In this document: positions 1 to 7,662 of the stretch, in pieces
Layout of the letters: every line of letters begins with the position of its first letter
How positions within the stretch are numbered: the first letter of the stretch is position 1
DNA from: Alphaproteobacteria bacterium UBA3768
GTDB lineage: Bacteria; Pseudomonadota; Alphaproteobacteria; CAAHEQ01; UBA3637
NCBI GenBank assembly: GCA_002372315.1
Contig: DFFU01000004.1
Coordinates: 34,750-98,749 of the forward strand
Length of the DNA stretch: 64,000 nucleotides
Direction: 5' to 3'
The notes under the pieces: model-generated
Databases searched by the model: none
Seen by the model: the letters and a program-made list of their open reading frames with translations, nothing else
Told to the model about the DNA's origin: nothing
Translations under genes and position numbers: made by a program

Positions 1-2
1 TC

Positions 3-728
3 TTTTGGTCTGTTTTTGCTTTGGCCACAATTGTTTTGATTTGTTTGATCGTTGTCATTTTCTTATTACTACATGAACCTATGGATAATCAAGAAAATGT
101 TCCAACAATTTCCCCAACTCCTGTTCCTGTAAAGGTGAAACCTGAAAATCCAGGAGGTATGGTTATTCCTGATCAAGATAAAGTTATTTATGACCGTATT
201 TCGCACGATCCTATGCCTGTTAAAGTGGAAAAATTGTTTCCAGAAGAAGAACCTGTTCTGCCCCCTGAGGAAGAAAGTGTTGAACCAACAATAGTTGTTG
301 AAGAAGCCGAAATTCCTTTTGTGATAGAGGAAATGAATGAGAAATTACAAGAGGGGCAAGTTGATAAAAATGAAACGCTACAATCTGAAACAGTGGATGT
401 GAAAACTGTTGTAAATTCTGTTCCACCTGCGACAACATCAATCACCCCAACAAGTGCTCCCGAAAGTGAAAAGCCTGCGCCTGAGATATGGCATGCACAA
501 TTATTTTCTTCTACTGATAAAGTAAAAGTGGAAAGAATTTGGAAAAAAATCTTAGCAAAGCATAAAGGTCTTTTATCCAATATGCCCATGAATATCGTAA
601 AAGCCGATATCCCTGGAAAAGGAACATTCTACCGACTCCAAGTTGGTGATTTTACAACAAAAGATCGTGCGGCTAATTTATGTACAAAACTTAAAAAACA
701 AAAACAAGATTGTGTCCCCGCAAAGTGA
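3..728 (+). CDS. SPOR-domain protein, N-terminus outside the window
   Basis: The reading frame is open to the window edge, so the start is missing; 241 residues are visible. A hydrophobic stretch of about 20 residues near the visible N-terminus looks like a single membrane anchor. It is followed by a long Pro/Glu/Val-rich linker and a C-terminal SPOR domain (roughly the last 80 residues, beginning WHAQLFSS and containing YRLQVGDF). SPOR domains bind denuded glycan strands of septal peptidoglycan, so a periplasmic role at the division site is likely. In many alphaproteobacteria an SPOR gene lies after argS and before nagZ-scpAB-tatABC-serS. Here a protease gene and serS follow directly, so the block looks shortened. 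Confidence 0.85.
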   Translation, partial: FWSVFALATIVLICLIVVIFLLLHEPMDNQENVPTISPTPVPVKVKPENPGGMVIPDQDKVIYDRISHDPMPVKVEKLFPEEEPVLPPEEESVEPTIVVEEAEIPFVIEEMNEKLQEGQVDKNETLQSETVDVKTVVNSVPPATTSITPTSAPESEKPAPEIWHAQLFSSTDKVKVERIWKKILAKHKGLLSNMPMNIVKADIPGKGTFYRLQVGDFTTKDRAANLCTKLKKQKQDCVPAK

Positions 729-735
729 GTTAAAA

Positions 736-1395
736 ATGACTTTAATTTATACTTTAACAACTTGGATTATCCCTTTGTTATTATGTATTATTTTGCATGA
801 GGTTGCACACGGATATGTGGCCTATAAACTGGGGGATAAAACGGCATGGCTTTTGGGGCGTTTAAATTTAAATCCAATTCGCCATTTTGATCCGATTGGA
901 TCTGCTTTGGTGCCAGGATTTTTATGGTTATCTGGTTCACCCGTATTGTTTGGTTGGGCAAAACCAGTACCTGTGGATTTTAATCGTTTGAAACATCCTA
1001 AAAGGGATGCTGGATTAGTGGCTTTAGCAGGACCTTTGGCAAATGTTTTATTGGCAATTATTTTTGTTTTATTTGCAAGATTAGTTTTGTATTTATTACC
1101 ATCTGATATTCTTTTAACACAGTGGATTTTGGAAAATGTGCGCAATGGTATTAGCTTTTCGCTTTTTTTAGCCTGCTTTAATCTATTACCCATTTTACCT
1201 TTGGATGGGGGGCGTATACTTTTGGCTCTATTACCTAAAAATTTATCAAATAAGTATCAAGAATCAGAAAAGTATGGACTTTTTATTTTAATTGGTGTAT
1301 TATTGGTTCTACCAATTTTGGGAATAGATTTAGTGGGGTTATTTGTTGGCACACTTTATCCGTTCTTTATGCGTATTTTGAAATTTTTTATGTAA
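736..1395 (+). CDS. Site-2-protease-like M50 membrane zinc metalloprotease
   Basis: A 219-residue polytopic membrane protein. The HEVAHG motif (His21, Glu22, His25) gives two zinc ligands and the catalytic Glu. A later LPLDGGR segment (Asp157) matches the third-ligand motif of M50 proteases. The length and the lack of PDZ domains point to the short M50B group rather than RseP. Such enzymes cleave substrates within the membrane; the substrate cannot be told. I chose the ATG at 736, eight bases after the SPOR stop, because the longer frame overlaps the SPOR gene and this start begins directly with the first hydrophobic segment. It is probably co-transcribed with serS, 11 bases downstream. Confidence 0.88.
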   Translation: MTLIYTLTTWIIPLLLCIILHEVAHGYVAYKLGDKTAWLLGRLNLNPIRHFDPIGSALVPGFLWLSGSPVLFGWAKPVPVDFNRLKHPKRDAGLVALAGPLANVLLAIIFVLFARLVLYLLPSDILLTQWILENVRNGISFSLFLACFNLLPILPLDGGRILLALLPKNLSNKYQESEKYGLFILIGVLLVLPILGIDLVGLFVGTLYPFFMRILKFFM

Positions 1396-1406
1396 AGGAG
1401 TTTGCT

Positions 1407-2699
1407 ATGATAGACATAAAATTAATTCGTGAAAATCCGGAACTTGTGAAGGAAAACATTAAGAAAAAATTCCAAGATTCAAAACTTGCCTTAGTGGATG
1501 AAGTACTTGATTTGGATAAAAAGAATCGTGCAGCTATTACTGAAGTGGAAGCCTTGCGCGCAAAAAGAACCAATCTGTCTAAGCAAATTGGTGCTTTGAT
1601 GGGGCAGGGTAAAAAAGATGAAGCTGAAGCCATCAAAAAAGAAAGTCAAGAAATTGGTCAGAGAATTTTAGATTTGGAAGCCGAACAAGAAAAATTGGGC
1701 GAAGAAGTTAAACAGCGCATGATGGTGATTCCCAATATTATTGATGCGACGGTTCCCATTGGAAAAGATGATACAGAAAATGTGGAAATTGAACGTTTTG
1801 GGGAACCAAAAGTGCCCGATTTTGAAATTCCCTATCATGTGGATATTATGGAAAAATTTAATGGGGTTGATTTTGATTCAGCGCGTCGTGTTTCTGGTAA
1901 TGGTTTTTACTACTTACAGGGCGATATTGCACGACTCCATTCAGCCGTGTTGACCTATGCCCGTGACTTTATGATAGATCGGGGCTTTACCTATTGCTTG
2001 CCACCCTTTATGATTCGTTCGCAAGTGGTGACCGGTGTGATGAGCTTTGCCGAAATGGAAGCCATGATGTATAAAATTGAAGGCGAAGATTTATTCTTGA
2101 TCGGTACCTCTGAACACTCTATGATTGGAAAGTTTATTGATCAGATTATTCCCGAAGAAAATCTGCCCTATAATTTGACCAGCTATTCGCCATGTTTTCG
2201 TAAAGAAAAAGGGGCGCATGGATTGGAAGAACGTGGGGTCTATCGGATTCACCAGTTTGAAAAGCAAGAAATGATTGTGGTATGCAAACCCGAAGAAAGT
2301 ATGGATTGGTACAATAAATTGTGGAAAAATACAGTGGATTTGTTCCGTTCATTAGACGTTCCTGTGCGCACCTTGGAATGCTGTTCAGGGGATTTGGCAG
2401 ATTTAAAGGTCAAATCATGTGATGTGGAAGCTTGGTCGCCCCGTCAAAAGAAATATTTTGAAGTGGGTTCTTGTTCTACCTTGGGAGATGCACAAGCGCG
2501 CCGTTTGAGAATTCGGGTGGCAGGTAAAGATGGTAAAAAGTATTTCCCGCATACTCTGAATAATACTGTGATTGCTTCTCCGCGTGCTTTGATTGCTATC
2601 TTGGAAAACAATTTACAGGCCGATGGATCGGTGCTGATTCCAAAAGTTTTGCAACCTTATATGGGCGGTAAGACTGTATTGACACCTGTTAAGAAATAA
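1407..2699 (+). CDS. serS: Serine--tRNA ligase
   Basis: A 430-residue class II aminoacyl-tRNA synthetase, the normal length for SerRS. The first 110 residues are the charged, antiparallel coiled-coil arm that holds the long variable arm of tRNA-Ser. The catalytic domain shows motif 2 (FRKEKGAHGLEERGVYRIHQF) in split form, with the seryl-adenylate pocket sequence TSEHS before it and the motif-3-like stretch NNTVIASPRALIAILE near the end. It charges tRNA-Ser in the cytoplasm. The ATG is preceded by a good ribosome binding site (AAGGAG). A promoter for the next gene lies just after the stop, so serS probably ends this transcription unit. Confidence 0.97.
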   Translation: MIDIKLIRENPELVKENIKKKFQDSKLALVDEVLDLDKKNRAAITEVEALRAKRTNLSKQIGALMGQGKKDEAEAIKKESQEIGQRILDLEAEQEKLGEEVKQRMMVIPNIIDATVPIGKDDTENVEIERFGEPKVPDFEIPYHVDIMEKFNGVDFDSARRVSGNGFYYLQGDIARLHSAVLTYARDFMIDRGFTYCLPPFMIRSQVVTGVMSFAEMEAMMYKIEGEDLFLIGTSEHSMIGKFIDQIIPEENLPYNLTSYSPCFRKEKGAHGLEERGVYRIHQFEKQEMIVVCKPEESMDWYNKLWKNTVDLFRSLDVPVRTLECCSGDLADLKVKSCDVEAWSPRQKKYFEVGSCSTLGDAQARRLRIRVAGKDGKKYFPHTLNNTVIASPRALIAILENNLQADGSVLIPKVLQPYMGGKTVLTPVKK

Positions 2700-2702
2700 A
2701 TA

Positions 2703-2729
2703 TTGACAAAAAATACAAAATATTATAAA
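2703..2729 (+). promoter_or_regulatory. Predicted sigma-70 promoter for the 2764 gene pair
   Basis: TTGACA at 2703-2708 and TATAAA at 2724-2729. The spacer is 15 bp, slightly short. It lies just after the serS stop and 35 bp before the ATG at 2764. Confidence 0.5.
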
Positions 2730-2763
2730 ATCCTTTCGTCTTTGCCAGATGAAAGGATTTATT

Positions 2764-3327
2764 ATGACAGGTAATAAAAGCGGTTTAACTGATATAGATA
2801 TTTCTATATTGAATTCCTATCAATATGCGAAAGGAAAAGTTTCAACTTTGCCAGAAGGAGTTAGGTTTATCGGTGGTGAACTGGATTTAAGAGCTTCATA
2901 TGTTGATATGATTCCTGCTGGATTAAAGGGGATTGATGGTGTTTTTTTCCCCAATTTTCCAAGATTTATTGCGCCAGATTATACAGGGGAAGTTTATGTT
3001 GATAGAGGTAATGATGGTCTTTATCGCTTACCTGATTTAAAAAGTTATAAGGATCGCTATATTAGATGTCAAAAATTTGTGGAGATGCCTCGTTATTTTA
3101 ATGGCGGATTGTGTACCTTACCAAATAATATGCATTTTTTTAAAGGGGAAAACGGATATTGTTTGGATTTAAGAAAAACTTCCATCAAGTATGCATCTAC
3201 AATTTCAGGTATTTCAAGAATTATTTGTGAACATCCTCTTGAGTTTTTTAGACCTGATTTTCCTAAAAAGATTTCCCGTCATAATGGTGTTCAGCTGCCT
3301 CATCAAAAAACAAAAATCAAAGAATAA
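2764..3327 (+). CDS. Leucine-rich-like repeat protein, paralog A
   Basis: 187 residues, no signal peptide and no membrane segment. I do not recognise a named family. The protein has short repeating units of the form 'LP..v.F.gg.LdLr.t.vd.iPagLkGi', seen near residues 20-60 and again around LCTLPNNMHFF...YCLDLRKTSI. This looks like the LP/LdL pattern of degenerate bacterial leucine-rich repeats. The ATG at 2764 is used because it follows a GAAAGGA ribosome binding site; an upstream in-frame ATG at 2749 overlaps that site. The next gene, 15 bp downstream, is a clear paralog. The C-terminus is basic (HQKTKIKE). Function unknown. Confidence 0.7.
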   Translation: MTGNKSGLTDIDISILNSYQYAKGKVSTLPEGVRFIGGELDLRASYVDMIPAGLKGIDGVFFPNFPRFIAPDYTGEVYVDRGNDGLYRLPDLKSYKDRYIRCQKFVEMPRYFNGGLCTLPNNMHFFKGENGYCLDLRKTSIKYASTISGISRIICEHPLEFFRPDFPKKISRHNGVQLPHQKTKIKE

Positions 3328-3342
3328 AAAAGGATTTTTCTT

Positions 3343-3918
3343 ATGACACAATATTTATCTAAATTTACTTATGGTGAAAAATTTGAACGTTTACCCGAAA
3401 GAATGGAGTTTGATGGGCATGGAGGATTAAGGTTAGAAGGAACAAAAGTTGATATGGTACCTGCGGGATTGAAAGGGATTACTTTTATTTATTTTACGAA
3501 AAAGCCTCGTTATATTTCACCGGATTTTGATGGTATAGTTGTGTGCTATGATCCGCAAAGGACTCACCATGCGCTTGATATGGATAAAATGGAAATTGAA
3601 ACAGCAAAGGCGCGATATACTGCCAATCGTGAAAAAGTTGAAAAAGCACGTTATATAAAAGAAGAAGATGGTACTTTATCACTTTGTTCTTTGCCAAATG
3701 ATATGCATGTTTACCATAAATCTTATGAATGTGGGTATGTTTTGGATTTAACGCGTACCGCTGTTTCTGAAAAACAAAATTTGGGTGGTTTTCATGATAT
3801 CATTTTATATCCAAAGAAGCCAGTTCAACAAGAATTGCCACTCATTTTTCCAAAGAAAGTTGCTCAACATAGAAGACCGCAAATGGTTCATCAAAAGCCA
3901 AAAACTTACGATAATTAA
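3343..3918 (+). CDS. Leucine-rich-like repeat protein, paralog B
   Basis: 191 residues, paralogous to the gene just upstream. It shares the block LPERMEFDGHGGLRLEGTKV, then DMVPAGLKGI, a central aromatic 'PRYISPDF' segment, the later SLPNDMHVYH...YVLDLTRTAV unit and a matching tail (PKKVAQHRRPQMVHQKPK). A charged insert of about 30 residues (KMEIETAKARYTANREKVEKA) separates the two repeat blocks and is absent from the first copy. There is no signal peptide. The pair forms a two-gene unit behind its own promoter, probably from tandem duplication. Function unknown; a structural or protein-binding role is only a guess. Confidence 0.7.
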   Translation: MTQYLSKFTYGEKFERLPERMEFDGHGGLRLEGTKVDMVPAGLKGITFIYFTKKPRYISPDFDGIVVCYDPQRTHHALDMDKMEIETAKARYTANREKVEKARYIKEEDGTLSLCSLPNDMHVYHKSYECGYVLDLTRTAVSEKQNLGGFHDIILYPKKPVQQELPLIFPKKVAQHRRPQMVHQKPKTYDN

Positions 3919-3936
3919 AGGTTCTGAACTTTATTT

Positions 3937-4626
3937 TTAAAATAATTGTTGAACATGGTTTAAGATGTTTTTGATAAATTCCTGGCAAGCGGGTGAGATA
4001 TATTGGTGCCATAATCCTAATCCAGACCAGCCTTTTAAAGCAAATCCCCATAAATAGCCGATCAGCAATAAATTAGATCCAGGGATAAAGAGCATTGAAA
4101 AAAGGTATCCTGCCTTTTTAAAATCTGTTTGTTCAGAATGGATTTGAGTAAAGTTTGCCGCAATATGAAAACCAACTATTACACCAAAACCGATGATATA
4201 CCATTGTTCAAATTGGCCATGTCGTCCCAAAAGTAGATCTATCAACATCCAAAGCAGGGGAAAAGTGGGGAAAAAGTAGGGGGCAATAGTAATCAACCAG
4301 TTGCCTTTCCCCTCATAGGTAAATGAGCCTCCCTTATCTTGCTCAATGCTCATACCTTTGGGTTTATGAAAAGTCAAAATGGCAGCCAACATATGTGTTG
4401 CCTCATGCCCAAATATTGTCAGTGCACTACCGCTTAGTCCAGGAACTAAGGACCATAAAAAGACTGTTCCTATCACGGGCAGTAAAAAATAAACAGCCAA
4501 GTCCACCGAGAATGTATGCGAAATAAAAGACAAAAGAGCCTTAAATAATGGAAAACAAAAAAAAGCGCATAAAGTTGCTAATGGATATTTGATAATTTTT
4601 AAAAACCAATTGATGGCATCTTGCAT
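3937..4626 (-). CDS. HExxH multipass membrane protein (M50-like peptidase)
   Basis: 229 residues with about five hydrophobic segments. A GHEATH motif (His74, Glu75, His78) lies in or next to a membrane segment, as in M50-type metallopeptidases, but no clear DG third-ligand motif was found, so the assignment to M50 is tentative. I chose the ATG at 4626 because it follows AAGGAG; a longer frame would run into the divergent rmuC leader. The gene converges with the paralog pair to its left and diverges from rmuC. Its substrate and role are unknown. Confidence 0.65.
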   Translation of the reverse strand: MQDAINWFLKIIKYPLATLCAFFCFPLFKALLSFISHTFSVDLAVYFLLPVIGTVFLWSLVPGLSGSALTIFGHEATHMLAAILTFHKPKGMSIEQDKGGSFTYEGKGNWLITIAPYFFPTFPLLWMLIDLLLGRHGQFEQWYIIGFGVIVGFHIAANFTQIHSEQTDFKKAGYLFSMLFIPGSNLLLIGYLWGFALKGWSGLGLWHQYISPACQEFIKNILNHVQQLF

Positions 4627-4684
4627 TTTACTCTCCTTTTGTGCTAGAATAAACCGAATTTTTAAAAAAAGCAAAGGATTTTTT

Positions 4685-5794
4685 ATGTTGTTGGGAACAG
4701 TGTTTGGATTATTAATCTTGGTTTTAATCTTATGCGTTGTTGTGTTGATAAAATTATCACATTTGAATCGACCTATTCAAAGTCAAAATAATTTAACTGA
4801 TTTGGCACAATTAATGCATACAGATGCCAAAGATTTACGCACAGAATTGGGACAAAATTTATTAAATTTTAATGAAACAATTCGTAAAGTTTTAGAGGAA
4901 CGCTTAGAAAATATGCGTGCCACTGTGGATGAAAAATTGCAAGGAACATTGAATAAACGAATCAGTGAATCTTTTTCCTTGGTTTCAGAACGTTTGGAAC
5001 AGGTTCATAAAGGACTAGGAGAAATGCAAAGTTTGGCCACTGACGTTGGTGGATTAAAAAGAGTTTTGACCAATGTAAAATCACGTGGTACATGGGGGGA
5101 AGTTCAATTAGGAGCTTTATTGGAACAAATTTTAACACCTGAACAATTTGTCAAAAATGCCCATATTAAGGAGGGGGCTGAAGTCGTGGAATTTGCGGTA
5201 AAACTGCCCGATGGTGATGTATTGATTCCGATTGATTCCAAATTCCCAATAGAGGATTATGAGCGTTTAATGAGTGCCGCAGAAAGTGGACAACCGGAAA
5301 TGGTTGAGCAGGCGGCATCAGAATTGGAAAAAAGTATTAAGGTCCAAGCTAAAAAAATTCAAGAAAAATACATAATGCCACCAAAAACAACTGATTTTGC
5401 AATTATGTTTTTGCCGACAGAAGGACTTTACGCTGAGGTTATGAAACGTGCTGGTTTGGTATCCACTATTCAAAATAAAAATCGTGTTTGTATTGCTGGT
5501 CCAAGTACTTTAGGTGCATTTTTGAACAGCTTACAAATGGGCTTTAGAACTTTGGCTATCCAAAAGAGATCAGGGGAGGTATGGCAAGTTTTGAATGCAG
5601 TGAGGGGAGAATTTGAAAAGTATGCACAATGGGTGGAAAAAGTAAAAAAGAATGTTGAACAAACATCAAAAGTATTGGATGAAGCTGAAACGAGGACAAG
5701 GGCTGTTAATCGCCGATTACGGGGAGTTGAAAATTACCTACAAAAAGATTCAGATTCAAAGCTTAATGATGTGTCACATCAGATGATAGAATAA
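4685..5794 (+). CDS. rmuC: DNA recombination protein RmuC
   Basis: 369 residues. The N-terminus is a single membrane anchor (LLGTVFGLLILVLILCVVVL), followed by a coiled coil of about 90 residues. The conserved RmuC domain contains SRGTWGEVQLGALLEQIL, LPDGDVLIPIDSKFPIEDY, and later FLPTEGLYAEV and GPSTLGAFLNSLQMGFRTLAI. RmuC proteins limit inversions at short inverted repeats and carry a PD-(D/E)XK-like nuclease fold. The length is slightly below that of the E. coli protein. The start at 4685 follows an AAAGGA site and begins right at the anchor. A strong hairpin terminator follows. Confidence 0.93.
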   Translation: MLLGTVFGLLILVLILCVVVLIKLSHLNRPIQSQNNLTDLAQLMHTDAKDLRTELGQNLLNFNETIRKVLEERLENMRATVDEKLQGTLNKRISESFSLVSERLEQVHKGLGEMQSLATDVGGLKRVLTNVKSRGTWGEVQLGALLEQILTPEQFVKNAHIKEGAEVVEFAVKLPDGDVLIPIDSKFPIEDYERLMSAAESGQPEMVEQAASELEKSIKVQAKKIQEKYIMPPKTTDFAIMFLPTEGLYAEVMKRAGLVSTIQNKNRVCIAGPSTLGAFLNSLQMGFRTLAIQKRSGEVWQVLNAVRGEFEKYAQWVEKVKKNVEQTSKVLDEAETRTRAVNRRLRGVENYLQKDSDSKLNDVSHQMIE

Positions 5795-5823
5795 CAGCAG
5801 GAAAAAATTCCCGCTGTTTTTTA
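5793..5823. terminator. Bidirectional terminator between rmuC and hemY
   Basis: AACAGC (5793-5798) pairs with GCTGTT (5813-5818), extended by an inner GGAA/TTCC pairing, and is followed by a T-run. It sits between two converging genes and partly overlaps the rmuC stop. Confidence 0.75.
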
Positions 5824-6996
5824 TTTAAAACTATTGAAGGTATGACAAACAGGGCAAACCGCATGCCATGTGGGCGATTTATAATCACATGTTTCACAAT
5901 GCCATGCCGTTTCATCTTCTTCTGTTTCTGGAGCCTTCGCCTCCCATTCGCGTGCTTGATCTTCATGCTGCCATGCATCTCTTTCAACACGGGCTTGCAT
6001 CAAAGCAACCTGTTTGGTTAAAGAGTATGTCTGTAAATATTCATCCAAATACTTTTTTGCTTCAACAGGCATTTGAGTGTTCAAATATACATCAGCCATT
6101 GCTAATAATGATAGTCTTTCATGTGGATTAGATGATACCAAATCCTTAATGGCGTGTTGTTGTCCTTTTGCATCTTGGGAAACTAGCAATTCTTTATAGG
6201 CAACATAAATGGGCCAACAAGGTGTTTTTTCCCATAACCTTTTGAAAATTTTGCCAGCTTTTTTAGTGTTGGCCCTTGCGTAGCCAATAACGATTGCTGG
6301 ATTTGTTGGATCCAATTTATATGCTGCACTTACATCACCTTTGGAAAACAGGCAGGCAGCAAAGCGTTTATTGTAATCCTCTTTTGTTAAAATGCGTTTC
6401 ATATTTTTTAAATATATCACGGCATTATCCCAATCATTTTCTTGTACACATAATTGAAAATAGGCCTGCAGTGCCCATGATGTTTTCTTCTTTTTTTCTG
6501 GCATGCTGTCCAACAAAGTACGCATCTGCTGTAAATCTCCACCAGTATTTGCAGCACGAAACAATCCGCGAATTCCCCCCATTGTCGTTTGTGGAAATTC
6601 CGTCATTTTGGCAAAGGCTTCTTCATCAGGCAATAATAAACAACGAATCATCCAGTATATGTAATCATTAGATCCATACAGGCGCTGACTTTTCTTCAAA
6701 ATATCTGGAAATGCTTCCACCTCTTGATTTGTTAAAGCTAACAAGACGGTCAATAACAAATCATGCTTTTTCTGTTCAACAACGATTTTATGATGCTTAC
6801 GCCAACGCTTGAACAGATAAAAAGGATAAAGAATAAGATGCCAAAAAAATAGTACAGCAAAAAATATACCTACAAAAGTAAAAATGGAACCATAAATACG
6901 GTAATGTGTAAATTGTAACGTCAACATTGTCTCCGGATTTTGAATAAAGAACCCTAAAGCAAATGTGATTGCCGATAAAAGAAAGTATTTAATCAT
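5821..6996 (-). CDS. hemY: HemY-type TPR membrane protein with C-terminal zinc ribbon
   Basis: 391 residues. Two N-terminal membrane segments with the HemY signature (ALGFFIQNPETMLTLQF, then FFAVLFFWHLILYPFYLF) are followed by about 280 residues of helical TPR-like repeats. The C-terminus has a rubredoxin-like ribbon: CETC ... CPVC near the end. The protein is named after the heme operon in which it is often found; it is not the protoporphyrinogen oxidase also called HemY. Its exact role in heme or envelope biology is unsettled. I chose the ATG at 6996 (GGAG before it), which overlaps the preceding gene by 8 bp and so suggests translational coupling. Confidence 0.85.
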   Translation of the reverse strand: MIKYFLLSAITFALGFFIQNPETMLTLQFTHYRIYGSIFTFVGIFFAVLFFWHLILYPFYLFKRWRKHHKIVVEQKKHDLLLTVLLALTNQEVEAFPDILKKSQRLYGSNDYIYWMIRCLLLPDEEAFAKMTEFPQTTMGGIRGLFRAANTGGDLQQMRTLLDSMPEKKKKTSWALQAYFQLCVQENDWDNAVIYLKNMKRILTKEDYNKRFAACLFSKGDVSAAYKLDPTNPAIVIGYARANTKKAGKIFKRLWEKTPCWPIYVAYKELLVSQDAKGQQHAIKDLVSSNPHERLSLLAMADVYLNTQMPVEAKKYLDEYLQTYSLTKQVALMQARVERDAWQHEDQAREWEAKAPETEEDETAWHCETCDYKSPTWHAVCPVCHTFNSFK

Positions 6997-7642
6997 TTTC
7001 AGCTCCTTTTTCAAAAGAATTTAAATTTTCCAACTGCTCTTTAAATTGAACTATTCTGTCAGCAATTTTTTGTGTTTGTTTCAAACTATTTTTCCAATTA
7101 TCAGGCATTTGTTCCAGTAATTTAATAATTTGGGTTGGTTGCTGATCTATGATAGCTTGCTCAATTTGATCCAAAACAGCTCTTGGTGTATTACCTGAGG
7201 CATTCATATCTTGAACATCAAACAGCAAATCTGGCAATACTTTCAAGTATTCTGTATACGAAACTTTGTTATTTCGTACTTGATTGAATAATAAGTATTT
7301 CTTTTCTTTTCTGAATGTATTTAAAAGATTATCCCATGGTAAAGAACTTTTAGATACGCAAAAATTTTTTAAATTTTGATATAATTCAGTATAATCCGAA
7401 CGATCTTCTAATTCTTTAATAAGATCTTGACAATCTTTGCCATTTAAAAAATCATCCCACGTATAAGATGATAATTTACCTTTTACCTCCACCACAGGCT
7501 GTACGGAAGACTCTGTTTTAGCCTCTTGCACAGTAGTATTTTGTTGCTGCTCTGCCGGCATATCCTGTGCAACAGTTGGTGTGAAATAACAGCAACATCC
7601 ACAAATGATTGCCAATTTTCCTACGTTTTTTATATTTAGCAT
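6989..7642 (-). CDS. Small mitofilin (Mic60)-like protein
   Basis: 217 residues. The N-terminus has a hydrophobic segment (LAIICGCCCYF) ending at a possible signal cleavage site (TVAQD), so it is exported or anchored. After a polar Gln/Thr-rich stretch come helices, and the last 60 residues (AVLDQIEQAIIDQQPTQII, then LLEQMPDNWKN) resemble the mitofilin signature at the C-terminus of alphaproteobacterial Mic60. Location supports this: in alphaproteobacteria the Mic60 gene usually sits directly before hemY. It is much shorter than typical Mic60 (over 350 residues) and lacks an obvious long coiled coil. Mic60 shapes inner-membrane folds and contact sites. The assignment is inference from synteny and C-terminal pattern. 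Confidence 0.55.
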   Translation of the reverse strand: MLNIKNVGKLAIICGCCCYFTPTVAQDMPAEQQQNTTVQEAKTESSVQPVVEVKGKLSSYTWDDFLNGKDCQDLIKELEDRSDYTELYQNLKNFCVSKSSLPWDNLLNTFRKEKKYLLFNQVRNNKVSYTEYLKVLPDLLFDVQDMNASGNTPRAVLDQIEQAIIDQQPTQIIKLLEQMPDNWKNSLKQTQKIADRIVQFKEQLENLNSFEKGAEND

Positions 7643-7662
7643 TTTCCCCCCTTAATTTTTAA

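Noticed and set aside
188..589. 133-codon minus-strand frame
   Set aside because: Shadow of the low-complexity Pro/Glu/Val linker of the SPOR protein; Ser/Thr/Val-rich composition follows from that.
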